DNA of 55,228 bases. Source: Chromatiales bacterium. Its GTDB lineage: Bacteria > Pseudomonadota > Gammaproteobacteria > Chromatiales > Chromatiaceae. The notes below the pieces were generated by a model. That model worked only from the letters and a program-made list of their open reading frames with translations. It had not been told where the DNA came from and did no database searches. The translations under genes were made by a program, and so were the position numbers. The stretch lies in NCBI GenBank assembly GCA_028284585.1, contig JANQRK010000101.1, positions 1-55,228 of the forward strand, written 5' to 3'. This document shows positions 34,854 to 44,106 of the stretch, piece by piece. Position 1 is the stretch's first letter, and every line of letters begins with the position of its first letter.

Positions 34854-34990
34854 CCGGCGCTCAACGCCCCATCTAGTAGTCTCTGGTGGGTGACGCTAAG
34901 CAGAGTATGCTGCGCATCTGCATGGACAGGTCAGGTGTGACCGCTACGAATGAGTATAGTCGCGATACCCCCCGGGGTCGGAGGGCACCA

Positions 34991-37810
34991 TTGAAGATAG
35001 AGCAATCAGCGATCAAGTCGGGGCTGTTGGCCACAGCACTCCTGCTGGCCGCAGGCGGTGTGTTCGGCGATTCCGTGGCCACCCGCGCCTACCAAGACGC
35101 TCTCAAGAACTACGGCGAAGGCCACCACGATGCCGCCTTGCAGCAGCTGCAGATGGCGCTGCAGCTAGACCCGGGGCAAGTGACGGCCAAGGTACTGCTC
35201 GGCAAGACACTGTTAGCCATTGGCGATCCAATGGGTGCCGTGGCAGCCCTGGAAGAGGCAAGCAATCTCGGTGGTGAATCCGCGCAGATCATGCTGCCGC
35301 TAGCGAGAGCCCGCAATCAACTCGGTCACTACAAACGCAATATCGAGACGCTTCGGCCGCCTGAAATGGCCCCGGATATTGCCAGCGACCTATGGGTCGA
35401 ACTCGGCATTTCGCGTCTCGCACTCAACAAGCCAGCAAGCGCGCAGGCCGCCTTTGAAAAAGCAATGGAGCTGCGACCCGGTAACATCGGCGCACGCTTA
35501 GGACAGGTATCCCTGCTTAAAGAGCGCCAAGACTTGAAAGCCGCCGAGGCGCTCTGTGACCAGATCCTGGACAGCGCACCAGACAACGCGGATGCATGGT
35601 ATTTAAAAGGCTCTCTACTCGAAGCAAGGCATCAGCTCGCAGAGGCCGAGGCTCATCTCGACAGATCGCTGGAGCTGAACCCGAATCACCTGAAGGCACG
35701 ACTCGCGATGGCCATCGTGACGCTCAATTCGGGACGCGCCCCGGAGGCAATCTCCCGGTTCCAAGAGCTCTTCGAGGATCAGCCATGGTCGCTCGAGTCG
35801 GCGTATCTCCTGAGCCAGGCACTGGGTGTCAACGGCCAACTCACGGCGGCCAAGAAAGCACTAGAGCACGCAGCGGATATCGTCGCCTCGCAGTCGCCAG
35901 ACGACCTAGTGGGCAACCCACGGCTGCTCTTGATTTCGTCATTGGTGACCTATGACACCGAGGACATCGATGCCTCCCTGCGTTTTCTCAGGGGCTATCT
36001 CCAACACAAGCCACAAGACTTCCAGGCGCGCAAGCAATTGGCAAAGCTACTGTCCATTACGGGCAAATCACACCAGGCAATTGGTGAACTCCACAAACTA
36101 ATAAGCAAGCGACCGCGCGATCCCCAGCTGCACATCATGCTGGGCGACATCAATGTGCAAATCGGCGACTACATGCAGGCCGAGGGGCACTATGCGACTG
36201 CGCTCGATATAGGCACTCCCAGTGCCAAGCTGATCGCCAAAGTGGGCATCGCGCAAACCGGCCGTGGGCGCTCGGATCTAGCAATCGATACTATGCAGCG
36301 CCTGGTCGACCTGGCACCAGGAAAGAGTGCCGGCGCATCTATTTTTCTGGGGATCCTGTACCTGCACGAAGGTGATCTCGAGGCCGCGCACTCGATCGCC
36401 GACCAGATCGTGGCTCACACACCAGAGCACCTGTTGGCAATCAACCTACAAGCGGTAGTTGCCGTTGCCCGTGGCGACTACAAGGTGGGTCGTGCGCTTT
36501 TCAACAAGGCGCTCGACTTCGACCCCGATTTCGATCCGGCGCGCGTTAATCTCATCAAACTGGACATCGTCGAGGAACGCTATCAGCAGGCCAGACAAAC
36601 ATTGGATACACTGATCGAGCGCGAGCCGGACAACATCTCGATCCTGCGGGCGTTCGCTGAGTTACATATGGTACTTGCGGAGTATCGCGAGGCGGCACAA
36701 CGGTTAGAGCGGATACGCTCGCTGGCTCCGGACTCGGTGCGCAACATCTTGCTGCTGTCGCAGGTGTACGAACGCATGAATCAGCCACAGGCGGCACTCG
36801 ACACCGTCTTGGCACTTGAGAATTTTGCGCCGGATGACCTCGCGGTGCAGCTACGGCTCGCAGAGATTCAGCTGCAAAGGGGCAAGCGCGAAGAAGCACT
36901 AAGCTATCTGCGCCTCGCAGCACAACTCGCCGGTGACCACCTCGGCCGACGACTCGCCGTGGCCCGCGTGCAGATCGCGGCCGGCGCCTTCGATGCCGCA
37001 AATCAAAGCATACAAGACGCCTTGAGCGAGAACCCAGATGCACCGGAACCGCGTCTACTGCTGGGCAAAATCGATGCCCTACAGGGTCGCTGGGCACAGG
37101 CCGACAAGACCATCAGCGCCGTATTGCAAACCCACCCACGCCATGCCCGCGCTAGCGCCTTGCTCGGCGATATCCGTCTCGAACGCGGCCAAACCCAAGA
37201 TGCCCTCAGCTTGTATCGAAAGGCCTTGCAGTTGGACGACAGTGCAACGAACGCGCTGCGGTTGCATCGCGCACGCATCAGTGCCGGTCAGACACGCATG
37301 GCATACGAGGGTCTCGCCGCTTGGCACCGCAAGCGCCCTGGCAACGAGACCGTGATGGCGGTACTGGCCGATCACTACGCCCAGGCCGGGCAACGCGCAA
37401 AGGCCTTAGCCTTGTATCGAGGCATACTCGACGCAAACCCGGAGAGCGTCGCGGCGCATAATAATCTTGCCTTGGCACTGCTGCCTCTGGACAGAGAGCG
37501 GGCCCTCATGGCCGCGCTGGGCGCGTATCGGTTGGACCCGACCAATGCAGCAGTGCTCGACACCTTGGGCTGGATCGAAGTACTAAACGGGGACCTGGAG
37601 ACCGGGCTGTCGCGTTTGCGCGAGGCGCTTAAACATACCGATGAGGCTGCCCAGATCCACTACCATCTGGCAGTGGCATTAGAAAAACGGGGCGATTTGC
37701 GCGGGGCGCGCCAAGCACTCCGCCAAGCGCTAAAACAGCAGGGCCCGTTCCCGGAGCGCTCAAAGGCGGAACAGCGGCTGCAGTGGCTTACTCGAGAGCA
37801 ACCGAAGTAG
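34991..37810 (+). CDS. prsT: PEP-CTERM system TPR-repeat protein PrsT
   Basis: A 939-residue exported protein built almost entirely of TPR repeats (for example NADAWYLKGSLLEARHQ and AHNNLALALLPLDRERAL). The repeats span residues about 40-930, in the arrangement of PrsT proteins coded with exosortase/PEP-CTERM systems. I place the start at TTG 34991 because GGAGGG (34980-34985) lies 5 bases upstream and a signal peptide (SAIKSGLLATALLLAAGGVFG) follows; the open frame extends to 34886 but would bury the signal peptide. A PEP-CTERM substrate gene lies 162 bp downstream. No lipobox cysteine is seen near the signal-peptide end. PrsT function is unknown; it may help export or assembly. Confidence 0.85.
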   Translation: MKIEQSAIKSGLLATALLLAAGGVFGDSVATRAYQDALKNYGEGHHDAALQQLQMALQLDPGQVTAKVLLGKTLLAIGDPMGAVAALEEASNLGGESAQIMLPLARARNQLGHYKRNIETLRPPEMAPDIASDLWVELGISRLALNKPASAQAAFEKAMELRPGNIGARLGQVSLLKERQDLKAAEALCDQILDSAPDNADAWYLKGSLLEARHQLAEAEAHLDRSLELNPNHLKARLAMAIVTLNSGRAPEAISRFQELFEDQPWSLESAYLLSQALGVNGQLTAAKKALEHAADIVASQSPDDLVGNPRLLLISSLVTYDTEDIDASLRFLRGYLQHKPQDFQARKQLAKLLSITGKSHQAIGELHKLISKRPRDPQLHIMLGDINVQIGDYMQAEGHYATALDIGTPSAKLIAKVGIAQTGRGRSDLAIDTMQRLVDLAPGKSAGASIFLGILYLHEGDLEAAHSIADQIVAHTPEHLLAINLQAVVAVARGDYKVGRALFNKALDFDPDFDPARVNLIKLDIVEERYQQARQTLDTLIEREPDNISILRAFAELHMVLAEYREAAQRLERIRSLAPDSVRNILLLSQVYERMNQPQAALDTVLALENFAPDDLAVQLRLAEIQLQRGKREEALSYLRLAAQLAGDHLGRRLAVARVQIAAGAFDAANQSIQDALSENPDAPEPRLLLGKIDALQGRWAQADKTISAVLQTHPRHARASALLGDIRLERGQTQDALSLYRKALQLDDSATNALRLHRARISAGQTRMAYEGLAAWHRKRPGNETVMAVLADHYAQAGQRAKALALYRGILDANPESVAAHNNLALALLPLDRERALMAALGAYRLDPTNAAVLDTLGWIEVLNGDLETGLSRLREALKHTDEAAQIHYHLAVALEKRGDLRGARQALRQALKQQGPFPERSKAEQRLQWLTREQPK

Positions 37811-37905
37811 CATCCTTGCGGCACTGTCGATTTTTTTTACATAACGGCATTTTTGGCGGATAGAATTAAACGATTAGACCCACTGTTTCAATTAGTTCAG
37901 GCAAA

Positions 37906-37921
37906 TGGCTAGATTTTTGCT
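37906..37921 (+). promoter_or_regulatory. Sigma-54 promoter of the PEP-CTERM gene
   Basis: The sequence tggctagatttttgct has the invariant GG (37907-37908) and GC (37919-37920) separated by exactly 10 bases, with TTTTTGC at the -12 side, close to the consensus TGGCACG-N4-TTGCT. Transcription would begin near 37932, giving a leader of about 40 bases with the GGAAG ribosome site. An inverted repeat TTTTGCT/AGCAAAA (37915-37921 and 37930-37936) overlaps it. PEP-CTERM genes are known targets of RpoN with PrsK-PrsR in floc-forming bacteria. Confidence 0.75.
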
Positions 37922-37972
37922 TACTATATAGCAAAACGAAGTATGTTTGACGGGCAGGGTAGGAAGTAGCAC

Positions 37973-38791
37973 ATGACAAATCGGACGTTTCGATCAAATT
38001 GGGCCGTCCTGGCTTTGTTCTCGTTGGTCGCAGCACCCTCGACTCAGGCCTTCACCATAGAAAGTGACAGCGGCGTCGGTAATATCTTCGATTTGTCCTG
38101 GGAGCTCGCCAGCGGTGCCTCGGACCCACTTGGGAATATCAACAATACCGGGTTTGGCCTCAGCGGCACCGCGACCTTTGAGATCCTCAGCAGAAGCAAC
38201 ACCGAAATCAGTTTCGAGCTGACCCTGGCCAACACTACTGCTGCTCCGGCCGGCGATAACGTTGGTCTCCATGCCTTCGGCTTTGGCTCAGACCGGTTCG
38301 TGCAGGTCGCCTCTTGGAACAACGCGGGCGGCCGGGGTTCCAACAAGATCGCATCGTTCGGGGCTGCCGGGGACAGCGGGCTGGGCAGTGTCTCGATCGG
38401 CGGCCAACCCCTTCAAGTAGTCGCCACGACGGACGGTGGTGGTGCCCAAACGGGTCAAGGCATCGCGCCCGGTGAGTCCGATGTCGTTGAGTTCCAGCTG
38501 GTCATTCCCGACACCGGTAATCCAAATCCGCAACGCATCCCACTCGGCCCTGTGATAGCGCAGTTCGGTCCCAGCGGCAGCCCGGGTGGGCCGAACAACC
38601 CAGGCGGCAACCCGCCATCAAATATCGGCCCCGAGCCGTTGATTACTGGTCCAGATCCACTGACCAATGATCCCGACTTGCCGATCATCGTTGCCGGCCC
38701 ATCGATAGAGTTTGCCCAAGTCCCAGCGCCCGGCACGTTGATCCTTATGGTTCTTGGCTTGGTCTTCGGGCGGCGTTGGCTCAATCGCTAG
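37973..38791 (+). CDS. PEP-CTERM sorting-domain protein
   Basis: A 272-residue surface or secreted protein. It has a signal peptide (AVLALFSLVAAPSTQA) and a Gly/Ser/Asn-rich beta-type mature part resembling known PEP-CTERM exopolysaccharide-linked proteins. A Pro/Gly-rich linker (residues about 195-243) leads to a C-terminal sorting tail VPAPGTLILMVLGLVFGRR at 250-268. This has the layout of VPEP motif, hydrophobic helix and basic end, with alanine in place of the usual glutamate. An exosortase elsewhere in the genome should cleave it. The gene follows prsT and carries a sigma-54 promoter of its own, so its expression is probably conditional. The function of the mature domain is unknown. Confidence 0.85.
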   Translation: MTNRTFRSNWAVLALFSLVAAPSTQAFTIESDSGVGNIFDLSWELASGASDPLGNINNTGFGLSGTATFEILSRSNTEISFELTLANTTAAPAGDNVGLHAFGFGSDRFVQVASWNNAGGRGSNKIASFGAAGDSGLGSVSIGGQPLQVVATTDGGGAQTGQGIAPGESDVVEFQLVIPDTGNPNPQRIPLGPVIAQFGPSGSPGGPNNPGGNPPSNIGPEPLITGPDPLTNDPDLPIIVAGPSIEFAQVPAPGTLILMVLGLVFGRRWLNR

Positions 38792-38827
38792 GTTACACCA
38801 CCTGTTACTCGGCCGGGTCCTGGGCAC

Positions 38828-39076
38828 TCAATCGGGTAATATGATGTTGAGTTCCAGGATATCCTGGCTACCATCCTTCCCGACACTGACCGACACGGCA
38901 TCGCCGTCTACCGCCACATATTTCTGAATCACCTTCAACAAGTCATGTTTGAGTTGTGGCAGATAAGTCGGACCACCCGCGCGGCGGTCGTGTGCGACCA
39001 GGATTTGCAGCCGTTCTTTGGCGATCGCCGCCGAACCCTTCGCTTTGCGTAGCCTGAAATAGTCGAGCAATGCCAT
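38828..39076 (-). CDS. minE: Cell-division topological specificity factor MinE
   Basis: An 82-residue protein that drives Min oscillation by stimulating MinD. The N-terminal amphipathic start MALLDYFRLRK is the membrane-targeting and MinD-interaction region, followed by AKERLQILVAHDR and the beta-rich dimer region ending ILELNIILP. The start is at ATG 39076, 2 bp after the minD stop codon. Last gene of minCDE on the minus strand. Confidence 0.95.
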   Translation of the reverse strand: MALLDYFRLRKAKGSAAIAKERLQILVAHDRRAGGPTYLPQLKHDLLKVIQKYVAVDGDAVSVSVGKDGSQDILELNIILPD

Positions 39077-39078
39077 GG

Positions 39079-39888
39079 TCACCCCCCGAACAGCCGGCCT
39101 AGCAGGCCTTTCTTCTCGATGGTGAGGAATCGATGCGGCAGGTCTTCGCCCAAATAGCGGGATACCATGTCACTGTAAGCCTGCCCCGCGCTGCTCTCGC
39201 GATCTAGTATGACAGGGACCCCAGAATTAGAGGCGTTTAGCACGGCCTGCGATTCAGGGATTACACCGATCAAATCGAGCGATAGGATCTCTCGAACATC
39301 TTCCAGCGCTAACATCTCACCTTTCTCCACCCGCTCGGGCGAATAGCGAGTAACCAGCAGGTACTCTCGAATACCCTCGAGATTCTGCTCCGCGCGGCGC
39401 GATTTGCTCGACAAGATACCGATCATACGATCTGAATCGCGCACCGATGAGACCTCGGGGTTGGTCACGACGATCGCGTCGTCCGCGTAGTACATTGCCA
39501 GCGTGGCACCGCGCTCTATACCAGCCGGCGAGTCACACACGACATACTCGAAATCCTCGGCAAGCTCGGTCAGCACTTTGCCGACTCCCTCAAGGGTGAG
39601 CGCCTCTTTGTCCCGCGTCTGCGACGCCGGAAGGATGAACAGATTCGGGTTACGTTTGTCCTTAATCAAGGCCTGACTCAAATTGGCCTCGCCACTGATC
39701 ACATTGACAAAATCGTATACAACACGGCGTTCGCATCCCATTATCAGGTCGAGGTTGCGCAGCCCGACATCAAAGTCGACGACTATGGTCCGGTGGCCAT
39801 GCTCGGCGAGGCCCATCGCAAAGGCCGCGCTGGTTGTCGTCTTGCCTACTCCCCCTTTCCCCGACGTGATAACGATGATTCTTGCCAA
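39079..39888 (-). CDS. minD: Septum site-determining ATPase MinD
   Basis: A 269-residue deviant Walker A ATPase that recruits MinC to the membrane. The N-terminal motif SGKGGVGKTTTSA is the deviant Walker A loop, VVDFDVGLRNLDL follows, and YVVCDSPAGIERGA is the Walker B area. The C-terminus FLTIEKKGLLGRLFGG is a typical membrane-targeting amphipathic helix. The start codon is TTG (39888-39886), supported by AAGGAGG 8 bases upstream. Confidence 0.97.
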   Translation of the reverse strand: MARIIVITSGKGGVGKTTTSAAFAMGLAEHGHRTIVVDFDVGLRNLDLIMGCERRVVYDFVNVISGEANLSQALIKDKRNPNLFILPASQTRDKEALTLEGVGKVLTELAEDFEYVVCDSPAGIERGATLAMYYADDAIVVTNPEVSSVRDSDRMIGILSSKSRRAEQNLEGIREYLLVTRYSPERVEKGEMLALEDVREILSLDLIGVIPESQAVLNASNSGVPVILDRESSAGQAYSDMVSRYLGEDLPHRFLTIEKKGLLGRLFGG

Positions 39889-39950
39889 CTGATTGCCTCC
39901 TTAAGGACCCGGGGTCCGCATTTAACACACGTCTCAGGTAAAGCGCCGCC

Positions 39951-40670
39951 TCAAAACAGGTCGAACGCCAGTGCGTCGCCTGTTAAAGAGATCTGTACCG
40001 CGCGCCCGAGATACCGGGCATCGAGGTTCTCGCTGACCCGATAACGTCCGGCGATAGACACCAGCTCGGCGCCAAGCACCTGGCAAAAAATGCGGGCCTC
40101 GGCATCGCCCTTTACCCCGGCCATGGCCCGTCCACGCAGCGGACCATAGGCATGGATGTTTCCTTCTGCGATGACCTCTGCGCCAGAACTAACGCCCCCT
40201 AGCAGCACTAAATCGCCATGGTCCGCGTAGATCCGCTGGCCAGAACGGACTGGTTTATCGATAACCAAGCTGCGGCCGCGCGGCTTATCCGCCGCCTGCG
40301 ACGATGCCCCGGACGCGGCGCTCGACGTCTTACGGCTGGTTGGCAAGATCGCCAACTCCAGCGCCACCGCCTGGGCCTGCTGCTCGGCCGAGGCTCCACG
40401 CACACCGACCGGCCGCATACCGTGACCGCGTAGCATGCCGACCACAATGGGAAAATCCGATAATTGGCCACGCTCAGAAAGCTGCGAAAGATCGATCGCA
40501 ACCGGCGCCCGATCGAAGAATGACGGCGCGCGGGCTACATGCTGCGCCAAAAACACCTCTAGTCCCTCAAGGTTGATCTCACGCAGTATGAGGATCGGCA
40601 GCGTGAACTGCCCGGCCTTCATATCGAAGGCCGCCGCAACCCGTTCGGTACGAGCAGATGCCTCGGACAT
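39951..40670 (-). CDS. minC: Septum site-determining protein MinC
   Basis: A 239-residue inhibitor of FtsZ polymerisation. The N-terminal domain (about 15-110) matches MinC_N (FTLPILILREINLEGLEVFLAQ). An alanine/serine-rich linker follows, then the C-terminal beta-helix domain (about 130-239) with ADHGDLVLLGGVSSGAEVIAEGNIHAYG, which binds MinD. First gene of the minCDE operon, 62 bp upstream of minD. Confidence 0.95.
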   Translation of the reverse strand: MSEASARTERVAAAFDMKAGQFTLPILILREINLEGLEVFLAQHVARAPSFFDRAPVAIDLSQLSERGQLSDFPIVVGMLRGHGMRPVGVRGASAEQQAQAVALELAILPTSRKTSSAASGASSQAADKPRGRSLVIDKPVRSGQRIYADHGDLVLLGGVSSGAEVIAEGNIHAYGPLRGRAMAGVKGDAEARIFCQVLGAELVSIAGRYRVSENLDARYLGRAVQISLTGDALAFDLF

Positions 40671-40839
40671 GCCTGTAGCGCAGCTCCGGTTTCTTCGCGT
40701 TGGTTGAATAAGGAATCCCGAGTCTATCGCAAATTTCTGCGCCGGGTGGCGCGCGCATCACAGATTCGCCGGCAGCGCAGATCGGGGCCGTGAAACACCA
40801 GCCGCCAGGCCCTTTTCGTGGCCATCGGCTCCGCAGCAA

Positions 40840-42936
40840 TCATCTCCCGATGGGAGCAGACGACCTGAGCAAGGCGCCGGCCTCGGCCGGCGGGACCGGC
40901 CGCGAGAACCAGTAGCCTTGGGCCTCTGGACATTCAAGACTGAGCAAGGCCTCGAGTTGGCTCCGTGATTCGACGCCTTCGGCCACTACGTTCATATCCA
41001 ATATGCGGCCCAAGCCTACGATCGTTTTGATGGTAGCCTGACTCTGGCCCTCACTGCCGAGCCCCTGAACGCATGATTTATCGATTTTCAAAGTATCGTA
41101 TGCGCAGCGCTGTAGGTAAGACAGGGAGGAGTAGCCGGTCCCGAAGTCGTCCATGTGGATCTTGATACCGAATTCTCGAAGATCTGACAGCACCGACTGA
41201 CTGACCTGCTCATGGTCCATACAGTCGCGTTCGGTCAGTTCGAGCGAGAGACTTTGCGGCGGGATGCCGGCGCCTAACACGATATCCTTCAATCGTTGCG
41301 CTGCATCCTTGGTGCGGAACATTCCAACCGAGACGTTGACGCAGATTCCAGGTGGCGCACCATCAGCGGCCCATTCGCGCGCCTGCCGACAGGCCTGCTC
41401 AAGCACCCACCAGCTCAACTCAGAGAGCATGCCGGTATCCTCGATGACCGACAGAAAGCTATCTGGCGCCAGCAAGCCCTTCTCTGGATGCCGCCAGCGC
41501 AGCAGGGCCTCGAAGGCCACGATGCGCTGCTCCGCCAGGGTTACAATCGGCTGGTAGTACACCAGGAACTCGTTGCGCATCAGGGCATACCTGAGATCCG
41601 TCTCCATGTGGATTCGGTCGATTGCTGCGCGGTGCATCGCCCTATCGTAGATCACCGTATTTTCCGACTCGGAGCGTTTGGCGCGATACATTGCCAAGTC
41701 CGCATCGCGCAGCAACTCCTCGGCTGACTGATATTTGCGTGTGACCACCGCCACACCAATGCTGGCACTGCTATGCAAACCACGGCCCGCAATCGAGAAC
41801 TCCTGCTGGAACAAGTGATGAATGCGTTCCGAGACCTGCCGTGTATCTGACTCATCATCGATATCACCGACCAGCACCGCAAACTCGTCCCCACCCAAGC
41901 GCGCCACCGTGTCACCTGGGCGAATAACGCTCAGCAACCGGCGCGCTATCGACACCAGCAGACTATCTCCGGCCGAGTGGCCGAGGCTGTCATTGACGAG
42001 CTTGAAACGATTCAGATCAAAATAAAACACCGCAAAACGCAAATCGTTGTTGCGCTTGAAACGACGCAACGCCTGCTGCAAGCGATCCATGAACAAGACC
42101 CGGTTGGGCAAACCGGTTAGAGGATCGTGCAACGCGCGGCGAACAAGCTGATTTTCGGTCTGCTTACGTTTGGCGATGCTACTAATCGAGCCAGCCATGC
42201 GCGCCGCATTGCCCTTGCCATCGGTGAGTACGACCCCACGGGCATAGACCCATAGGTAATCACCACTCTCGTGCCTCAGACGATGCTCGTGCTCGAAATG
42301 ATGGCGTTCGCCAAGGTACTTGGCTTGTACAAGGCGACGCAAAATCGCCACGTCGTCAGGGTGGACGCGCTCGAACCAGTCACTTAGCCGATTGACTGTG
42401 CAATCGACCGGCAAACCGACCAACTCTTGCCAACGCGGTGAGAAGTAAGCCACGTCACTCACGGCGTCCCAATCCCAGATACAGTCGTTTGCGCCGGCCA
42501 CAGCCAAAGCATAGCGCTCCTTGACCTTGGCCAACGCCTGCCCCGAATACTGGCGCTGCATGGCAAAGAGAATCGCCCGATGCAGCGAGGTGGCGCTGAC
42601 TTCGCGCTTTATCAGATAGTCCTGAGCGCCTGCACCGACCGCACGCGCGGCGGTGCTCTCCTCATTATGGTTGGTCAGGATAACTACAGGGACCCCCGGG
42701 ACAACATCGATCAGCCGCTGAAACCCTAGCAAACCATCGGCATCAGGCAGATTCAGATCGAGGAGTATTACGCTCGGAAAAGCCTCCACAAGCACACTAC
42801 GCAGCGCGGCACTGATGCTGCGCACATGCCGAATGCGATAGTTCTTTGAGTACACTTTCGCGAGATACAGACGGATGATTTCCGCTTCTTGGGGATTGTC
42901 CTCCACGAGAAGAACATCGATGTTCTCTTCGCTCAT
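40840..42936 (-). CDS. Response regulator with PAS, GGDEF and EAL domains
   Basis: A 698-residue cyclic-di-GMP protein. Residues 1-130 are a receiver domain (VLLVEDNPQEAEII, phosphoacceptor in LLDLNLPDAD). A PAS domain (about 140-265, DCIWDWDAVSD) follows. The GGDEF domain has the intact GGDEF motif (about 275-430), and the EAL domain (about 445-690) has AFEALLRWRHP, DDFGTGYSSLSY, TLKIDKS and AEGVE. Both catalytic sites look intact, so it may be bifunctional or one half may be regulatory. It begins 27 bp after the histidine kinase gene on the same strand, an evident two-component pair. An I-site upstream of GGDEF was not confirmed. Confidence 0.92.
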   Translation of the reverse strand: MSEENIDVLLVEDNPQEAEIIRLYLAKVYSKNYRIRHVRSISAALRSVLVEAFPSVILLDLNLPDADGLLGFQRLIDVVPGVPVVILTNHNEESTAARAVGAGAQDYLIKREVSATSLHRAILFAMQRQYSGQALAKVKERYALAVAGANDCIWDWDAVSDVAYFSPRWQELVGLPVDCTVNRLSDWFERVHPDDVAILRRLVQAKYLGERHHFEHEHRLRHESGDYLWVYARGVVLTDGKGNAARMAGSISSIAKRKQTENQLVRRALHDPLTGLPNRVLFMDRLQQALRRFKRNNDLRFAVFYFDLNRFKLVNDSLGHSAGDSLLVSIARRLLSVIRPGDTVARLGGDEFAVLVGDIDDESDTRQVSERIHHLFQQEFSIAGRGLHSSASIGVAVVTRKYQSAEELLRDADLAMYRAKRSESENTVIYDRAMHRAAIDRIHMETDLRYALMRNEFLVYYQPIVTLAEQRIVAFEALLRWRHPEKGLLAPDSFLSVIEDTGMLSELSWWVLEQACRQAREWAADGAPPGICVNVSVGMFRTKDAAQRLKDIVLGAGIPPQSLSLELTERDCMDHEQVSQSVLSDLREFGIKIHMDDFGTGYSSLSYLQRCAYDTLKIDKSCVQGLGSEGQSQATIKTIVGLGRILDMNVVAEGVESRSQLEALLSLECPEAQGYWFSRPVPPAEAGALLRSSAPIGR

Positions 42937-42963
42937 CTGTCTGTCCGCGCTTACTGCCGCCGC

Positions 42964-44106
42964 TCAATCAGCGCTGGGCGCTGGCCCATCAGCCTGTGGC
43001 ATAGAGAAGATAAATACACTCCCCTTGCCAGGTAATGAACGTACCCAGATCTTGCCACCGTGGTTTTGGATGATCTTCCTACAGATTGCCAGACCCATGC
43101 CTGTACCCGGGAACTCGTCAGCCCCCGCAGCCCGCTCAAACATGCCGAACACCCGTTTAGCATCTTCTTCGACCATACCGACAGCATTGTCTTTGATCCC
43201 GATACGCCACTCGTTATGCACCTGCTGGGCACGCACCGTGATTTGCAGGGGCCTATCTGCGCGAAACTTTATCGCGTTGCTGATCAGATTTTGAAAGACT
43301 CGGTGAAACTGCTTGCGATCGACGGCCAAGGTGGGCAGGGAATTCTGCAGCCTCACCGAGCCGCCAATCTCGTCCAGCGTCAGTCGATAGAGGCCCACGA
43401 CCTCATCGAACAGCAGGTTGAGATCGACTGGCTGCAGATTCGGTTCGGTTTTTTGCAACCGAGAATATTCTAGCAACTCATCCAACATCTCCTGGGTACG
43501 GTCGAGATTGAAGGTTAGATGGCCGAGTACCTTGGCACCGTTATCACCTAATTCGGTGTGAAAATCATCCGTTAAGATCTCTGCATAGCGCCGCGCGAGT
43601 TGCAGGGGGTCCTGAAGATCATGTGACACGGCATACACCAGACGCTCCGGCTCATGGCCATTGGGCTCCGACGCTGCCTGGGGAGTTGTCTGCCTTTCAT
43701 GGCGCAGGCCAGAGCCCCGCCCCAGCGCGATCAACTTGGAAACCACGCAAGCCAGCGCCAGCAACCCAGCGCTGCTGCGCGGGTAGACCCCGGCAACCCC
43801 GGTACCTAGCGCGACTTCGCGGTGCCCGAGCTGGTCTGGCCCAGTCAACAGCAACACAAGGGCATCGGGCCAACTCTGCACGCAGGTGTCTGCAACGCGG
43901 CGCCAGTCTGACCAGGACAGACGATCGTCAATCAGGATGACCTGGTAGCTCGCGTCCGAGTCAACCGCGGCAAAAAAGGCCCGTGGCTCGGGTACCGCCG
44001 AGAGCTGTGCGGTCTGGTCGCCCGTCCCCTGGTGTAGCAGGGTGGTGAGCACGATCGCGTCGGCCGCGCAGCCGCTCACAAAGAGTACTTTGATGTCGGT
44101 GTTCAC
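42964..44106 (-). CDS. Sensor histidine kinase with degenerate receiver-like N-terminus
   Basis: A 380-residue soluble kinase. Residues 1-125 fold like a receiver (ILIDDRLSWSDW) but lack the acidic pair at the first loop and the conserved lysine, so it is probably a pseudo-receiver sensor. The HisKA domain has the phospho-histidine in VYAVSHDLQDPLQLA (about residue 160). The ATPase part has FQNLISNAIKF (N box) and FPGTGMGLAICRKII (G2 box). The G1 box reads KDNAVGM, with alanine where DNGIG has glycine. No transmembrane segment. The gene is paired with the downstream GGDEF/EAL response regulator. Confidence 0.88.
   Translation of the reverse strand: MNTDIKVLFVSGCAADAIVLTTLLHQGTGDQTAQLSAVPEPRAFFAAVDSDASYQVILIDDRLSWSDWRRVADTCVQSWPDALVLLLTGPDQLGHREVALGTGVAGVYPRSSAGLLALACVVSKLIALGRGSGLRHERQTTPQAASEPNGHEPERLVYAVSHDLQDPLQLARRYAEILTDDFHTELGDNGAKVLGHLTFNLDRTQEMLDELLEYSRLQKTEPNLQPVDLNLLFDEVVGLYRLTLDEIGGSVRLQNSLPTLAVDRKQFHRVFQNLISNAIKFRADRPLQITVRAQQVHNEWRIGIKDNAVGMVEEDAKRVFGMFERAAGADEFPGTGMGLAICRKIIQNHGGKIWVRSLPGKGSVFIFSMPQADGPAPSAD

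Noticed and set aside
34860..34900. Possible sigma-54 promoter before prsT
   Set aside because: GG-N10-GC is present, but the flanks (AAGC) do not match the consensus.
36555..37097. 180-residue minus-strand open frame
   Set aside because: Antisense of prsT, Arg/Pro/Cys-rich, no motif.
34991..38791. Complete exosortase locus
   Set aside because: Only prsT and one substrate are present; no exosortase, PrsK, PrsR or polysaccharide genes lie in the window.
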